From an uncultured Eubacterium sp. (GTDB lineage: Bacteria; Bacillota; Clostridia; Lachnospirales; Lachnospiraceae), in the NCBI GenBank assembly GCA_910584645.1, contig CAJUAU010000025.1, forward strand, positions 1 to 44,975: a DNA stretch of 44,975 bases, read 5' to 3'. Positions 1 to 8,871 of this stretch are shown piece by piece. Each line of letters begins with the position of its first letter. Position 1 is the stretch's first letter. The notes below the pieces were generated by a model. That model was not told the origin of the DNA. It ran no database searches and saw only the letters and a program-made list of their open reading frames with translations. The position numbers were made by a program, and so were the translations under genes.

Positions 1-113
1 CTTTCAAAATGTGAAAGTCGATTACAAAACGGGAAGGTCGGTTTGCATTCGAGCAATCTTCTAAATCTGGGCTGTATTTCGTGCAAAAAACCTGTACCTG
101 GTGCAAATATACT

Positions 114-143
114 TTGTTTATGATAAAAATGGTACGATATTAT
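114..143 (+). promoter_or_regulatory. Possible sigma-A promoter for the first two genes
   Basis: A TTGTTT box at 114-119 and a TATTAT box at 138-143 are separated by 18 bases, about 50 bases before the first start codon. The rest of 1-195 holds no gene; the first 17 bases can form a small CTTT/AAAG hairpin that may be the tail of a terminator from the left. Matches to consensus are moderate, so this is tentative. Confidence 0.35.
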
Positions 144-195
144 AAACGTAACAAAAGAAACACTTTTTATAATTATTTACAGGGAGGATCTGACT

Positions 196-768
196 ATGAA
201 TGTAACGAATGACAGTTATGGCGTTTCTCAATACTATAATAATACTGTTCAGCGCAGTAACACCAGTACCAGCCGGTCGAAGCTTTCCAACAGAGCCCAG
301 GCATTTTTGGAAAAATTAAAGAAAACATACAGCAATATGGATTTTATGGTGGCTGATTTTGATAAAGGGGATAATGCAAAAGAAATTCTCTCCCGCTGCA
401 CTAAAGAAATCTCTGTTATGTTTTCGAGTGAAGAACTTGAAAAGATGGCTTCTGACGAAAAATATGCAAAGGAGTATATGGATCGTGTACAGGGTGCGCT
501 TCGTATGTCGGAACAAATTAATCAGCAGTTCGGCTTTGAATCCGCTTTCGGAAATAAATCTGATAAAGGGGAGATAACAAAAATAGGCTTTTCTTTTAAC
601 AAAGATGGCACAATGTCCATATTTGCTGAATTAGAAAAGGCGATGAAGAAAACTACGATTCAGGCATCATCTGTGGGTGATCTTCTCAAAAAGATAAGTG
701 AGACTGCCTGGAGCCATGTAGGAGAAGATAAAAAGTCTGAAAGCAACCGAGTTGATATATCAATATAG
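196..768 (+). CDS. Uncharacterised 190-aa protein (possibly DUF6033 family)
   Basis: A 190-residue soluble protein with no signal peptide and no membrane segment. It starts with a Ser/Thr/Asn-rich low-complexity stretch (about residues 1-30) followed by a helical, charged domain containing the segments KAQAFLEKL-like and NMDFMVADF. It has a good ribosome site (GGGAGG) about 9 bases before the ATG. From memory it resembles a Lachnospiraceae-restricted family of roughly this length that I believe is DUF6033, but I cannot confirm the number. It lies 48 bases before the next gene on the same strand and probably shares its transcript. No catalytic motif is visible and no function can be assigned. 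Confidence 0.75.
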   Translation: MNVTNDSYGVSQYYNNTVQRSNTSTSRSKLSNRAQAFLEKLKKTYSNMDFMVADFDKGDNAKEILSRCTKEISVMFSSEELEKMASDEKYAKEYMDRVQGALRMSEQINQQFGFESAFGNKSDKGEITKIGFSFNKDGTMSIFAELEKAMKKTTIQASSVGDLLKKISETAWSHVGEDKKSESNRVDISI

Positions 769-816
769 GGGATCATTGGATGCATGCAGGCCGTTAATTG
801 GAAGGAGATGACAAGG

Positions 817-1854
817 ATGTCAACAAATATCAGTGGAAATATGGAGATTGGAGGATTATTGTCTATCGAGCACCTGCAGGAAAAAAATAAGAACAAACCT
901 GTGAAGGGACAAAAATTAAGTGCTCTGAAAGACGCTGTTACGCTTAAAAAGAAATCAGCAGACGGAACGTCGGATGCGGGGGAGGTTAAGCTTCTGAGAA
1001 GAACTGAGGAAGCATCCGAGGTACAAAGGGAGAACATGATAAATAAAGCCCGGGCACAGACTGCAAATACGGAAATGATCACGAAAGAGGCGGGCAGAGA
1101 AGAGCTGTATGCCAGTCTGACGAAAAAGGAGTCACCGGGCAATGCGGCCTACAAGGTTGACGGCGTCCTGTTTTCTGCGGAGGAAATGGCTTCGATGCGC
1201 GAAGCACTGGGGGATGTGTTTGCATCGGTTGCACGGCCGGGTTCTACTCTTGTTTACAGCGAATATGCTAAGATGGGGATTGCGGAAAATGTGGTTCGCT
1301 CCTATGCAGAGAAGAACATGAGTAAAGATCAGGCAGAAGTCATTATGAAAGCAGTTTCAGAGCATATGGATCAGGTGATTGCCGGGGAGCCGGAAGCAGA
1401 AATTATGGACGAAAACCTATATTACGGAAAGCGGATTGTGGATGAACAGTATCAGAGAGCGTATCGGATGATTCTTCAGGCGAGCAAGGAGTTTGTTGCT
1501 AATTCGGATTTTTATTCAGATGAGAAAAAGAAGAGGCATGCAGAGTATGTAGATATGAAGCTGAATACTAATACTCATACCGGAATCACGATGTCCGCCT
1601 CCAATACAAAGCTGGCAAATTCCCTCCGCAGTGGCTTTGCCACCCTGGATTTTGGCAACGAAGATGAACTTCAGTCGTTCTTTGAGCAGTATCAGGACTG
1701 GGTGAGACCGGCATACCTGGAAGTGCATGGCGGTTCTGGGAAATTTGCGGAAGAACATCTGGCAGAAGACATAGCATTATATCAAAAGCAATACAAAGAT
1801 CTGACGAATCGTATGCTGGCGGCAAGTGTCAAACATGTTAATCTGCAAATATGA
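817..1854 (+). CDS. Uncharacterised 345-aa protein
   Basis: An open frame extends upstream to an ATG at 784, but the ATG at 817 is preceded by AAGGAG at a correct distance (about 10 bases), so I place the start there, giving 345 residues. The protein is soluble, rich in Lys, Glu and Ala, and mostly helical. A charged N-terminal third (about residues 20-110) precedes a more compact C-terminal part with several Tyr/Trp residues. It lacks a signal peptide, membrane segments and recognisable catalytic motifs. It probably forms a two-gene unit with the 190-aa gene upstream. I do not recognise the family. The downstream AraC-type regulator is convergent. Confidence 0.7.
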   Translation: MSTNISGNMEIGGLLSIEHLQEKNKNKPVKGQKLSALKDAVTLKKKSADGTSDAGEVKLLRRTEEASEVQRENMINKARAQTANTEMITKEAGREELYASLTKKESPGNAAYKVDGVLFSAEEMASMREALGDVFASVARPGSTLVYSEYAKMGIAENVVRSYAEKNMSKDQAEVIMKAVSEHMDQVIAGEPEAEIMDENLYYGKRIVDEQYQRAYRMILQASKEFVANSDFYSDEKKKRHAEYVDMKLNTNTHTGITMSASNTKLANSLRSGFATLDFGNEDELQSFFEQYQDWVRPAYLEVHGGSGKFAEEHLAEDIALYQKQYKDLTNRMLAASVKHVNLQI

Positions 1855-1910
1855 ACAGGGGTAAAACAAAGTTTTCCAGGTGTAATGGGGGCTGAACTGA
1901 ATGATATTTT

Positions 1911-2810
1911 TTACCTTCCAGTGGTAATAAAGTGTTTCCGGTAAGATGAAGGAGTTTCCTTCATGATCCGCAAAAAGATACGATTGTAATAGCTGATGTT
2001 GTTGAAACCGCATAATACGGCAACTTCAGCTATTTTTTTGTTGGTTTTTGATAAATATTCACAGCTTTTGGTGATGCGTATGCGGTTGATATACTGAAAT
2101 GGAGTAAATCCAGTGAACTCCTTAAAGAGACGGCAGAAATGTCCCTCGCTCAGCCCGGCATCTTTGGCAAGGGTTTTGAGAGAAATCGTGTCTGTAAAAT
2201 GGCTGGATATGAAATCAACGCTTTTCGTTAGCTGTGGGAACATAGGGGAACTGGAATACTGGCTGCTTATATGAGACAGATGTTCATTATAAAGGAGCTG
2301 CCAGATAATAAGCAGACTGCCCCGCAGCAAAAGCTCGCAGTTTTCTATTTTTGTTTGAAATTGAGAAAATATTTCCTTTAACCGTGTAAGAATGCTGCAT
2401 TTCCATTCCGCATCGGGCTTGATGGAAAGTGAGCAGTTCGCGGCGCTGTACAAAACCGGCTCAAAATAGTGTTCACAATAGGACGGCGCACAATCCATGA
2501 TCATTTCCCTGGAGAAAACAATGGCATAGAAGGAACACTCATCCAGCAGGCCGCAGGCGCGCCAGGAGCTGTGGAGCATATTTGGCGGAATAAAAACAGC
2601 GTCGCCTTCCTGCAGGAAATAGTCCTTGTCTTCCACCTGCAGTGTTACCTTTCCTTTTTCTAAATAAAAAAATTCCATTTCCGAATGGCAGTGAAGGTAT
2701 AAGGCGCACGGTACATTCGGATGTACCACCGTGTGATGTATCGAAAAGGGACGGTGCTGTGTCTGATGGGTTATGTTCTCGATGTAACTGGTGGTGCCCG
2801 ATGCTGCCAT
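1911..2810 (-). CDS. AraC-family transcriptional regulator with N-terminal cupin
   Basis: A 299-residue regulator. Residues about 25-100 form a cupin-like ligand domain (LYLHCHSEMEFFYLEKG, then GDAVFIPPNMLHS), typical of sugar-sensing AraC proteins. The C-terminal about 100 residues contain the two helix-turn-helix motifs: LKTLAKDAGLSEGHFCRLFK, then an IAEVAVLCGFNNISYYNRIF segment. The start is fixed by AAGGAGGG just before the ATG. It is divergent from the large secreted carbohydrate-active protein at 3197, which it probably controls in response to a sugar. The intergenic space holds repeats rather than an obvious operator. Ligand and direction of regulation are unknown. Confidence 0.9.
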   Translation of the reverse strand: MAASGTTSYIENITHQTQHRPFSIHHTVVHPNVPCALYLHCHSEMEFFYLEKGKVTLQVEDKDYFLQEGDAVFIPPNMLHSSWRACGLLDECSFYAIVFSREMIMDCAPSYCEHYFEPVLYSAANCSLSIKPDAEWKCSILTRLKEIFSQFQTKIENCELLLRGSLLIIWQLLYNEHLSHISSQYSSSPMFPQLTKSVDFISSHFTDTISLKTLAKDAGLSEGHFCRLFKEFTGFTPFQYINRIRITKSCEYLSKTNKKIAEVAVLCGFNNISYYNRIFLRIMKETPSSYRKHFITTGR

Positions 2811-2846
2811 GGAGTTCCCTCCTTTCTTTCAATGACATGATGTTGA

Positions 2847-2866
2847 CCTTTTGACCCTGGCATCAT
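2847..2866. repeat. Isolated copy of the 20-bp terminal repeat
   Basis: This sequence is identical to the right terminal repeat of the 205-bp element at 2963-3167. The identity extends to 24 bases (2843-2866 versus 3144-3167). It sits about 40 bases before the regulator's start codon. Confidence 0.8.
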
Positions 2867-2962
2867 GATATCATATTCTTTGTCCGAGTTCAATCCAACC
2901 GATCAAAATCGTATTAGTTTTCAATAAAATAGTTCAAGAAAAACAGGAAAGAATGAAATATA

Positions 2963-3167
2963 ATGATGTTGGGTCAAAAGGGTATTTTGCCCCCAACAAA
3001 TGATGCGGATTGCTTCGTTGTTTCACAACTTCCGCAATCCTTCAAACATTCGAAATCCGCTGATTTACGGTGTAAATCGCTCCTTTCTCATGTTTGGCGG
3101 GTCTCAAGGTCGCATGCCTTATCATGCAAGCATGAACGGCATTTTGACCTTTTGACCCTGGCATCAT
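2963..3167. repeat. MITE-like 205-bp element with terminal inverted repeats
   Basis: The left end (2963-2981) reads ATGATG, two T, then GGGTCAAAAGG; the right end (3148-3167) is CCTTTTGACCCTGGCATCAT. They are inverted copies except for the TT versus CCA/TGG core. The interior holds no convincing gene; a 73-codon frame inside it uses the repeat as its start and looks spurious. The size, lack of coding capacity and inverted ends suggest a non-autonomous mobile or REP-like repeat. It fills most of the 386-base gap between the AraC gene and the large secreted protein and ends 29 bases before that gene's start. Confidence 0.6.
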
Positions 3168-3196
3168 ATAACAAGAATAAATGAGGAGGTAGTAAT

Positions 3197-6100
3197 ATGA
3201 AACAGATGTTAAAGAGAGTTTTGGCGTATACGCTCACGATAGCTATGGTATTGCCAGTGATCGGAATCAGGCCGCAGACGGTGGCAGCAGAAGATGCATA
3301 TGCCCCCACGATGAATGTAGATATGACAGATGAGCTGGGTGAAATCATGCATGGCGCTTCAGGATTTCTTTACGGAATAAGCAGTGAAGATGTTCCTACC
3401 ATGAACCTGATAACGCCGTTGAAGCCTAAAGTGCTCGCTACAAAGGGGGCGCTTGGCACGGAACATCCCTATGCGGATGCTCTTGACGTGGCAGAAACAT
3501 TTCTTGAATCAGGCGGACAGATGGTCCAGATGTACAACAGCAACTATTATGCTATTTTCGGGCCTAAGCAGTTTTATCAGGATTATGTTGTGCAGCTGAA
3601 AAAGGTTATTGTTCCATATGTTACGGAATGGAAAAACAACTGGAAGAAAAAACACCATCATAACCCGGAAACGGGACTTGACGATCTGGGACTTAATATT
3701 GATAAAGCGCTTGTCTATCTTCCTATTAATGAGGGAGACTCAAGAAGAAGCAAGGTTGACGGCGAAGATTTCAGACAGGTGTTTGAGGCATACTATAAAG
3801 CCATAAAGGAGGTTGATCCGCTTGCAACGGTCGGCGGCATGAACCCGGCAGAGTATTCATGGACACATGTTCCGCCGGAGTGGCAGTGGGACGGCTGGCA
3901 CACATGGCTGAGTTATCTCTATGACAATCATGCGATGCCCGATGTAATTACATGGCATCAGCTGGAGAGAAATGAAAACAGATACAAAAATGATATTGAT
4001 GAATTTACCCATCTCAGAAATATATTTGCCGGCGAGGGAAATGAAGACGAGCCATATGGAAAAGTAAATAATGTTAATGTCAATAAAATTCCGGCTGACG
4101 TCCCTCCTATTGTAATAAATGAAATCGCACAATCCGACGAGTGCGGAGTTCCGGGAGCGCTTGTAAGCTGGCTGGGACGCTTTGAGGATGCACAGGCTTA
4201 CGGCTGTCTGCCGTTTTGGCATCAGGCAGATAACCTGAATGACCTTGCCGCCGATGCAAACGAAGCAAACAGCGCATGGTGGCTTTATAAATGGTATGCG
4301 GACATGGAGGGCCAGAGGGTAAAGATCACGACTGACGATAAGTATTCCGGGTTATACGGAGTTTCCACAATAGATAAAAAACAAAAAAAAGCAACCACTT
4401 TATTCGGTCTCGGAAGTGAAGACGGAGATGCAAAAGTTGTTTTGAAGGATCTTGATAAAACAGATACGTTTTCTGGAGCCAAAAAGGTTCATGTAAAAAT
4501 AGATGCCGCCTATTTCAAGGGCTTTAACAGCGCAAGCGAGCCGGAAACCGTGCTCGAAGGCGCAGTTGCCCTTACTGACGGAGATCTTGTTATTGAAATG
4601 AAAGATATGCTGCGCTCAACAGGATACAGGCTGACGGTAACCCCTGCACAGGAAAATGAAGAAACGGGAAAGTTAAAGAGCGGTCCGTTTCATGCAATCT
4701 ATGAGGCAGAGGAAGCCGGGAGAATCGGAACAGGACAGCTTGGAGTAGTGACAAGTACGAAATATTTTCTGTCAGGAGCCCGTGTGAGTAAAGCGACAGA
4801 CGATAAAAATCAAATTGGCGGCAGCGGACTTAACAATTTTAGCCAGAACAGAGGAATAGAGTATCAGGTGGAGGTTCCCCAAACCGGAAGATATAAGCTT
4901 GAATTTATATACGGAAACCAGGTTGGAATGGACCGGGGAAATGAAACGAAGCATAAGCCTGTAAACCGGAAACAGCAGCTGACCATTGACGGCGAAGCTT
5001 CTGATATGATACTTAAAAATACAATGGAAAAAGAGTGGACAGCAATATATACCCGGTATGTTGACTGGGAAAAAGGAGAGCACAGCATAACAATTATGGG
5101 GGATACGCCGACAGCAGAAGGTAATATTATGCAGGATGCCCTGCACGTTACGGCTGTCTCGGAATCTGGAGAAGAACCCACCTTGTATAATAAAGTATTT
5201 GAGGCAGAAGAAGGCGACTTTTCATTTAACGCCCTTCACCCAGGAGTAAATCCTGCGCAGATTAAAAAGGATATCGCAGGATATACAGGCAGCGGTTATG
5301 TCAGCGGGCTTGATAAAAAAAGTGTGAAAGACGGTGGGGGAGTCCGGTTTGATGTCGTTGTAGAAAAAAGCGGACTTTATCATATTGATTTGAGATACCG
5401 CTCGGAGCTTTCAGGAAAAGCAACCATATATACCGGTAATGCAGCAAGGGTATTTAACGGAAATAAAAAGGAGATTGGTGTTACAAATACCAATGGTACA
5501 TGGATGAACAGCGAAGTTGCCGTGTATTTACAAAAAGGAGTTAATATTCTTGATGTTGACGCCGCGGTGGATATACAGCTTGACAGCCTGAATGTGAAAG
5601 AGTGGAGCGAGGGGGAAAATTATTCTCAGGAATTTGATGCCGTTGATGCCATTCCTGCGAGTGCAAAAGAGACAGATATCGAATATGATGTCTGGTCTGT
5701 AAGATGGAATGAAGATTATACGGATACGGTGTATGCCGGATTGCTTAATGGCGCAGAACCATATGCAACCCAAAATACGGTTGACAAAATTTCAGATTCC
5801 GGACTTACTCCCGATGGCGAACAGGTTTCTTATGTTGTGGGACGAAGCCTTTCCGGGGATGAAAATGCGGAAAACGATGTTGACAAATACCTTGAGTTTG
5901 AAGTTTCTGTACCAAATGCCGGCATCTACGCCATGCAGTTATTCCATTCCAATGATGAGATTTTCGGAACACACGGCTACAATACGAAAATCATTGATAA
6001 ATTTGCCAATATTAAAGTAAATGACGAGGCGGCCAAAAGGTACTTTTTCATTAACACAATTTCCCGTGATACATTTAAGGAAAAAACGGTATATATCGAT

Positions 6101-6961
6101 CTGAAGGCGGGAAAAAATAAAATCAAGATATTCAATGATAACAGTTGGAAGGTTATGAAGGGGCTTGATGACGGACAGGCAAAGAAGGCGGGACTTCCTG
6201 ACTGGAGGGTTGCGGATCCGAAAGAAGAGCCAGACAAAAGTTACAGCAGCTTTTATTATGATAAACCGGGGAACATACCGATTGTAAATTCACTGCCTAA
6301 TTTCAGCAAATTTGTAATAACACCTGTTTTTGTAGGAGGTACAGCCATAGAAGAAGTTCCTAAAACGGATGATGACAAACCGGTGGAAACTTCTAAACCG
6401 GTAGTAACTTCAAATCCGGTGCCCTCCTCTGCTCCGGTTATGGATCTGAAAAAAGGAAGTTCGTTTACGACGCAGAACATTTCCTATAACGTTGTATCAG
6501 TCAGCGCTAAGAAGAAAACAGGAACCGTAAAAGTTAAGAAGGTATCCACAAACAGCAAATTAAAGAAAATAACGATACCGGATACGGTTTCTAAAGACGG
6601 CTGTACTTTTAAAGTTGAAAAGATTACGAAGAATGCATTCAGGAATAATAAAAAAGTTACTAAAGTTAAGATCGGAAAAAATGTTAAAGTAATCGAAGAC
6701 GGCGCATTTAGCGGCTGTAAAAAACTCAATTCGGTGGTTACAGGTGCGTCGCTTTCTAAGATCGGAAAAAATGTATTTGCAAATGATAAAAATCTGAAAA
6801 AAATAGACTTAAGGAACAGTAAGAAAATAAAGTCTGTTGGCTCGGGAACATTTAGAGGTATCTCAAAAAAAGCTATCATAAAGGTGCCAAAAAGAAAAAT
6901 GAAGGCATATAAAAAGCTTTTGAAAACGGGGTCATTAGCAAAATCAGTTAAACTAAAATAG
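3197..6961 (+). CDS. Large secreted glycoside-hydrolase-like protein with CBM and LRR domains
   Basis: A 1254-residue exported protein. It has a signal peptide (residues 1-31, cut near VAAED). Residues about 40-400 look like a TIM-barrel of the GH-A clan: Glu179 in PINEGD and Glu309 in VINEIA lie 130 residues apart, as expected for acid/base and nucleophile, with many Trp in between. Two CBM6/35-like beta domains follow (about 497-650, starting AIYEAEEAG, and 663-800, starting KVFEAEEGDF). A third beta-rich region covers about 805-1050. Then come a Pro/Ser/Thr linker (about 1058-1082) and a Lys-rich BspA-type leucine-rich-repeat domain (about 1100-1254). It has a ribosome site GAGGAGG. It probably binds and cuts a host or plant glycan at the cell surface. 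The exact GH family is unknown. The AraC gene is divergent. Confidence 0.8.
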   Translation: MKQMLKRVLAYTLTIAMVLPVIGIRPQTVAAEDAYAPTMNVDMTDELGEIMHGASGFLYGISSEDVPTMNLITPLKPKVLATKGALGTEHPYADALDVAETFLESGGQMVQMYNSNYYAIFGPKQFYQDYVVQLKKVIVPYVTEWKNNWKKKHHHNPETGLDDLGLNIDKALVYLPINEGDSRRSKVDGEDFRQVFEAYYKAIKEVDPLATVGGMNPAEYSWTHVPPEWQWDGWHTWLSYLYDNHAMPDVITWHQLERNENRYKNDIDEFTHLRNIFAGEGNEDEPYGKVNNVNVNKIPADVPPIVINEIAQSDECGVPGALVSWLGRFEDAQAYGCLPFWHQADNLNDLAADANEANSAWWLYKWYADMEGQRVKITTDDKYSGLYGVSTIDKKQKKATTLFGLGSEDGDAKVVLKDLDKTDTFSGAKKVHVKIDAAYFKGFNSASEPETVLEGAVALTDGDLVIEMKDMLRSTGYRLTVTPAQENEETGKLKSGPFHAIYEAEEAGRIGTGQLGVVTSTKYFLSGARVSKATDDKNQIGGSGLNNFSQNRGIEYQVEVPQTGRYKLEFIYGNQVGMDRGNETKHKPVNRKQQLTIDGEASDMILKNTMEKEWTAIYTRYVDWEKGEHSITIMGDTPTAEGNIMQDALHVTAVSESGEEPTLYNKVFEAEEGDFSFNALHPGVNPAQIKKDIAGYTGSGYVSGLDKKSVKDGGGVRFDVVVEKSGLYHIDLRYRSELSGKATIYTGNAARVFNGNKKEIGVTNTNGTWMNSEVAVYLQKGVNILDVDAAVDIQLDSLNVKEWSEGENYSQEFDAVDAIPASAKETDIEYDVWSVRWNEDYTDTVYAGLLNGAEPYATQNTVDKISDSGLTPDGEQVSYVVGRSLSGDENAENDVDKYLEFEVSVPNAGIYAMQLFHSNDEIFGTHGYNTKIIDKFANIKVNDEAAKRYFFINTISRDTFKEKTVYIDLKAGKNKIKIFNDNSWKVMKGLDDGQAKKAGLPDWRVADPKEEPDKSYSSFYYDKPGNIPIVNSLPNFSKFVITPVFVGGTAIEEVPKTDDDKPVETSKPVVTSNPVPSSAPVMDLKKGSSFTTQNISYNVVSVSAKKKTGTVKVKKVSTNSKLKKITIPDTVSKDGCTFKVEKITKNAFRNNKKVTKVKIGKNVKVIEDGAFSGCKKLNSVVTGASLSKIGKNVFANDKNLKKIDLRNSKKIKSVGSGTFRGISKKAIIKVPKRKMKAYKKLLKTGSLAKSVKLK

Positions 6962-7031
6962 CACAAGGTCAAGATACAGTACACTGGTACAATATGATAT
7001 GGGGCTTCAATAAGAAGACCATAGAAAAAAG

Positions 7032-7089
7032 AAGAATGCCAGAATCGGTAAGGAACAAATAAATGTTTCTTACTGATTTTGGCGTTCTT
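7032..7089. terminator. Bidirectional terminator between convergent genes
   Basis: An imperfect inverted repeat of about 23 bases (7032-7055 and 7065-7089) forms a long stem. The minus-strand transcript then reads a U-rich tail from the A-run at 7024-7030. The stem overlaps the last codons of the ABC transporter gene and lies 70 bases after the large secreted protein gene, so it likely serves both. Confidence 0.65.
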
Positions 7090-8842
7090 CATTTTCTACC
7101 AAAATGCACTGTTTGTCCTGAATCCGGTATATCCGGCTGCAGATCTTAAGGACAGCCTGCCGGTGGGTGGTGACGATACAGGTTCTTGGGTAGCGGTCTT
7201 CCTGAATATGCTGCAGGATCTGGCGCTCTACTTCGATATCCAGGGCGGAGGTGGCTTCGTCCAGAAGCAGGAAAGCAGATCTGCGCAGCAGCGCCCTGGC
7301 GATGGAGAGCCGCTGGGCCTGGCCTTCTGAAAATCCGCCGCCCCGTTCCTTGATCTTACTGTGGATGCCCTCTGGCAGGGCGGACACGAATTTCCATGCA
7401 CATGCCATCTTCAGGGCATGGATAATTTCATCGTCAGAAGCATCGGGTTTGACATTTCTCATGTTTTCTGCGATGGTGCCGGAAAACATAGTATTTCCCT
7501 GAGGGACATAGGAAAAAAGTTTGCGGCAGGATGGAGATAGTGACAGGGATTCCGGGGATCCCGGAGCTGCGCCCTGCAGTGTGATGGAACCCTCCTGGGG
7601 AGTCAGCAGTGCCAGGATCAGACGGAGCATGGTGGTCTTTCCCTCTCCGGAGGGGCCTACCAGGGCAATGATCTCATGGGGACAGGCGTGGAGACTGGCA
7701 TTTTCAAATACTTTTGTTCCCGCCTGATAAGAATAATTTATATGAGAAACATCCAGGCGGATGCCCTGCTCCCGGTGACGTTCGTAAAAGGAAATTACGG
7801 TGTCGTCCTGACTAAAATCTTCCTTGGGCATTTCCAGAATGTCCATCAGGCGGCCGGCAGAGGTGGTCAGGCTGATGGCGTTTGGAACCAGGCCGATCAG
7901 GGCATTCAGTGTCCCGGTCAGTGTGCCGGACAGGGAGAGGAACATGGTCATGGTACCATAGCTGATGACGCCGTCCCAGACCCGGTATATTCCCCAGCCG
8001 TAAGAACTGTAGCTGACGATCAGACCTACGATGGACATGAGGATGGAAGAGAGCATGGACATTTTCTGGAAATCCAGCCGCATGGCCAGATATTCTGACT
8101 GCAGGCTCTTTAAGTATTTAATATAGACCGGGATCAGATCAAAGGCTTTTATGGTCTGGATGTTGGAAAATGCCTCCTGATGAAAGCCGGACATACGGGC
8201 ATTCAGGGCGGCGCTTTTCTGGTTGTTGTGGATCATCCGCTTCATCAGTGTCCGGGACATCAGCAGTGTCACAGGAATACCGATAAAGGAGAACACAGCA
8301 AAAGAAGCATCGTAATAGATAACGATGGCAAAGGCACTGATGAACTTAAAGGTGTTGATGATCAGACTGGGGATCCAGTTCAGGATGCCATTGGAGATAT
8401 TGGAGGCATCGGAACTCCAGCGGGTCAGCAGGTCTCCGGTATGGTAATTGGAGATAGACTCCCAGTCGGTTACCAGCATTTTAGAAAAAATATCCGCTTT
8501 GATCTCGTTGTCCACTCTTATGCTGATCCAGTTTGACATGTAGCTGGAGAACTGGTTCATCACAGTACTGCCCAGTGCCAGGCCGATCATGGCGCAAAAG
8601 GCCTTTAACAGCTCGCCGGTCTGGTGTCCGGTGATGATATCGATCAGATCTTTGGAAACCAGGCTGCTTCCCAGGGAAACAACGGTACCGATGAGTCCGA
8701 TCAGGGTATAAAATACGATCGCCAGCCAGTAACGTCTGGCATACTGGTAGATCCATTTTGTCTGGGAAAGCATATCTGTGAGGATTCCCTCCTGAATGCG
8801 CTTTCTCATATGTTTCAGAGTATCAAGCATAATATTCCTCAT
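7070..8842 (-). CDS. ABC transporter, fused permease and ATPase (exporter type)
   Basis: A 590-residue half-transporter. The N-terminal about 340 residues form a type-I exporter membrane domain with about six helices. The C-terminal nucleotide-binding domain has Walker A GPSGEGKTT (about residue 395), signature FSEGQAQRLSIARALL (about 500), Walker B FLLLDEATSALD (about 527) and the switch His in TTHRQ. There is no N-terminal C39 peptidase domain, so any leader must be removed by another enzyme. It lies 29 bases downstream of the PqqD/HPr-kinase-like gene on the same strand, which suggests one operon and export of a modified peptide or related product. It would act as a homodimer. The substrate is unknown. 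Confidence 0.9.
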   Translation of the reverse strand: MRNIMLDTLKHMRKRIQEGILTDMLSQTKWIYQYARRYWLAIVFYTLIGLIGTVVSLGSSLVSKDLIDIITGHQTGELLKAFCAMIGLALGSTVMNQFSSYMSNWISIRVDNEIKADIFSKMLVTDWESISNYHTGDLLTRWSSDASNISNGILNWIPSLIINTFKFISAFAIVIYYDASFAVFSFIGIPVTLLMSRTLMKRMIHNNQKSAALNARMSGFHQEAFSNIQTIKAFDLIPVYIKYLKSLQSEYLAMRLDFQKMSMLSSILMSIVGLIVSYSSYGWGIYRVWDGVISYGTMTMFLSLSGTLTGTLNALIGLVPNAISLTTSAGRLMDILEMPKEDFSQDDTVISFYERHREQGIRLDVSHINYSYQAGTKVFENASLHACPHEIIALVGPSGEGKTTMLRLILALLTPQEGSITLQGAAPGSPESLSLSPSCRKLFSYVPQGNTMFSGTIAENMRNVKPDASDDEIIHALKMACAWKFVSALPEGIHSKIKERGGGFSEGQAQRLSIARALLRRSAFLLLDEATSALDIEVERQILQHIQEDRYPRTCIVTTHRQAVLKICSRIYRIQDKQCILVENEERQNQ

Positions 8843-8871
8843 TTCTGTGGGATTTATCGCGAGGGCGCTCC

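Noticed and set aside
2963..3184. 73-codon plus-strand ORF before the large secreted protein
   Set aside because: It lies inside the inverted-repeat element, uses the repeat as its start, has no ribosome site and no recognisable product.
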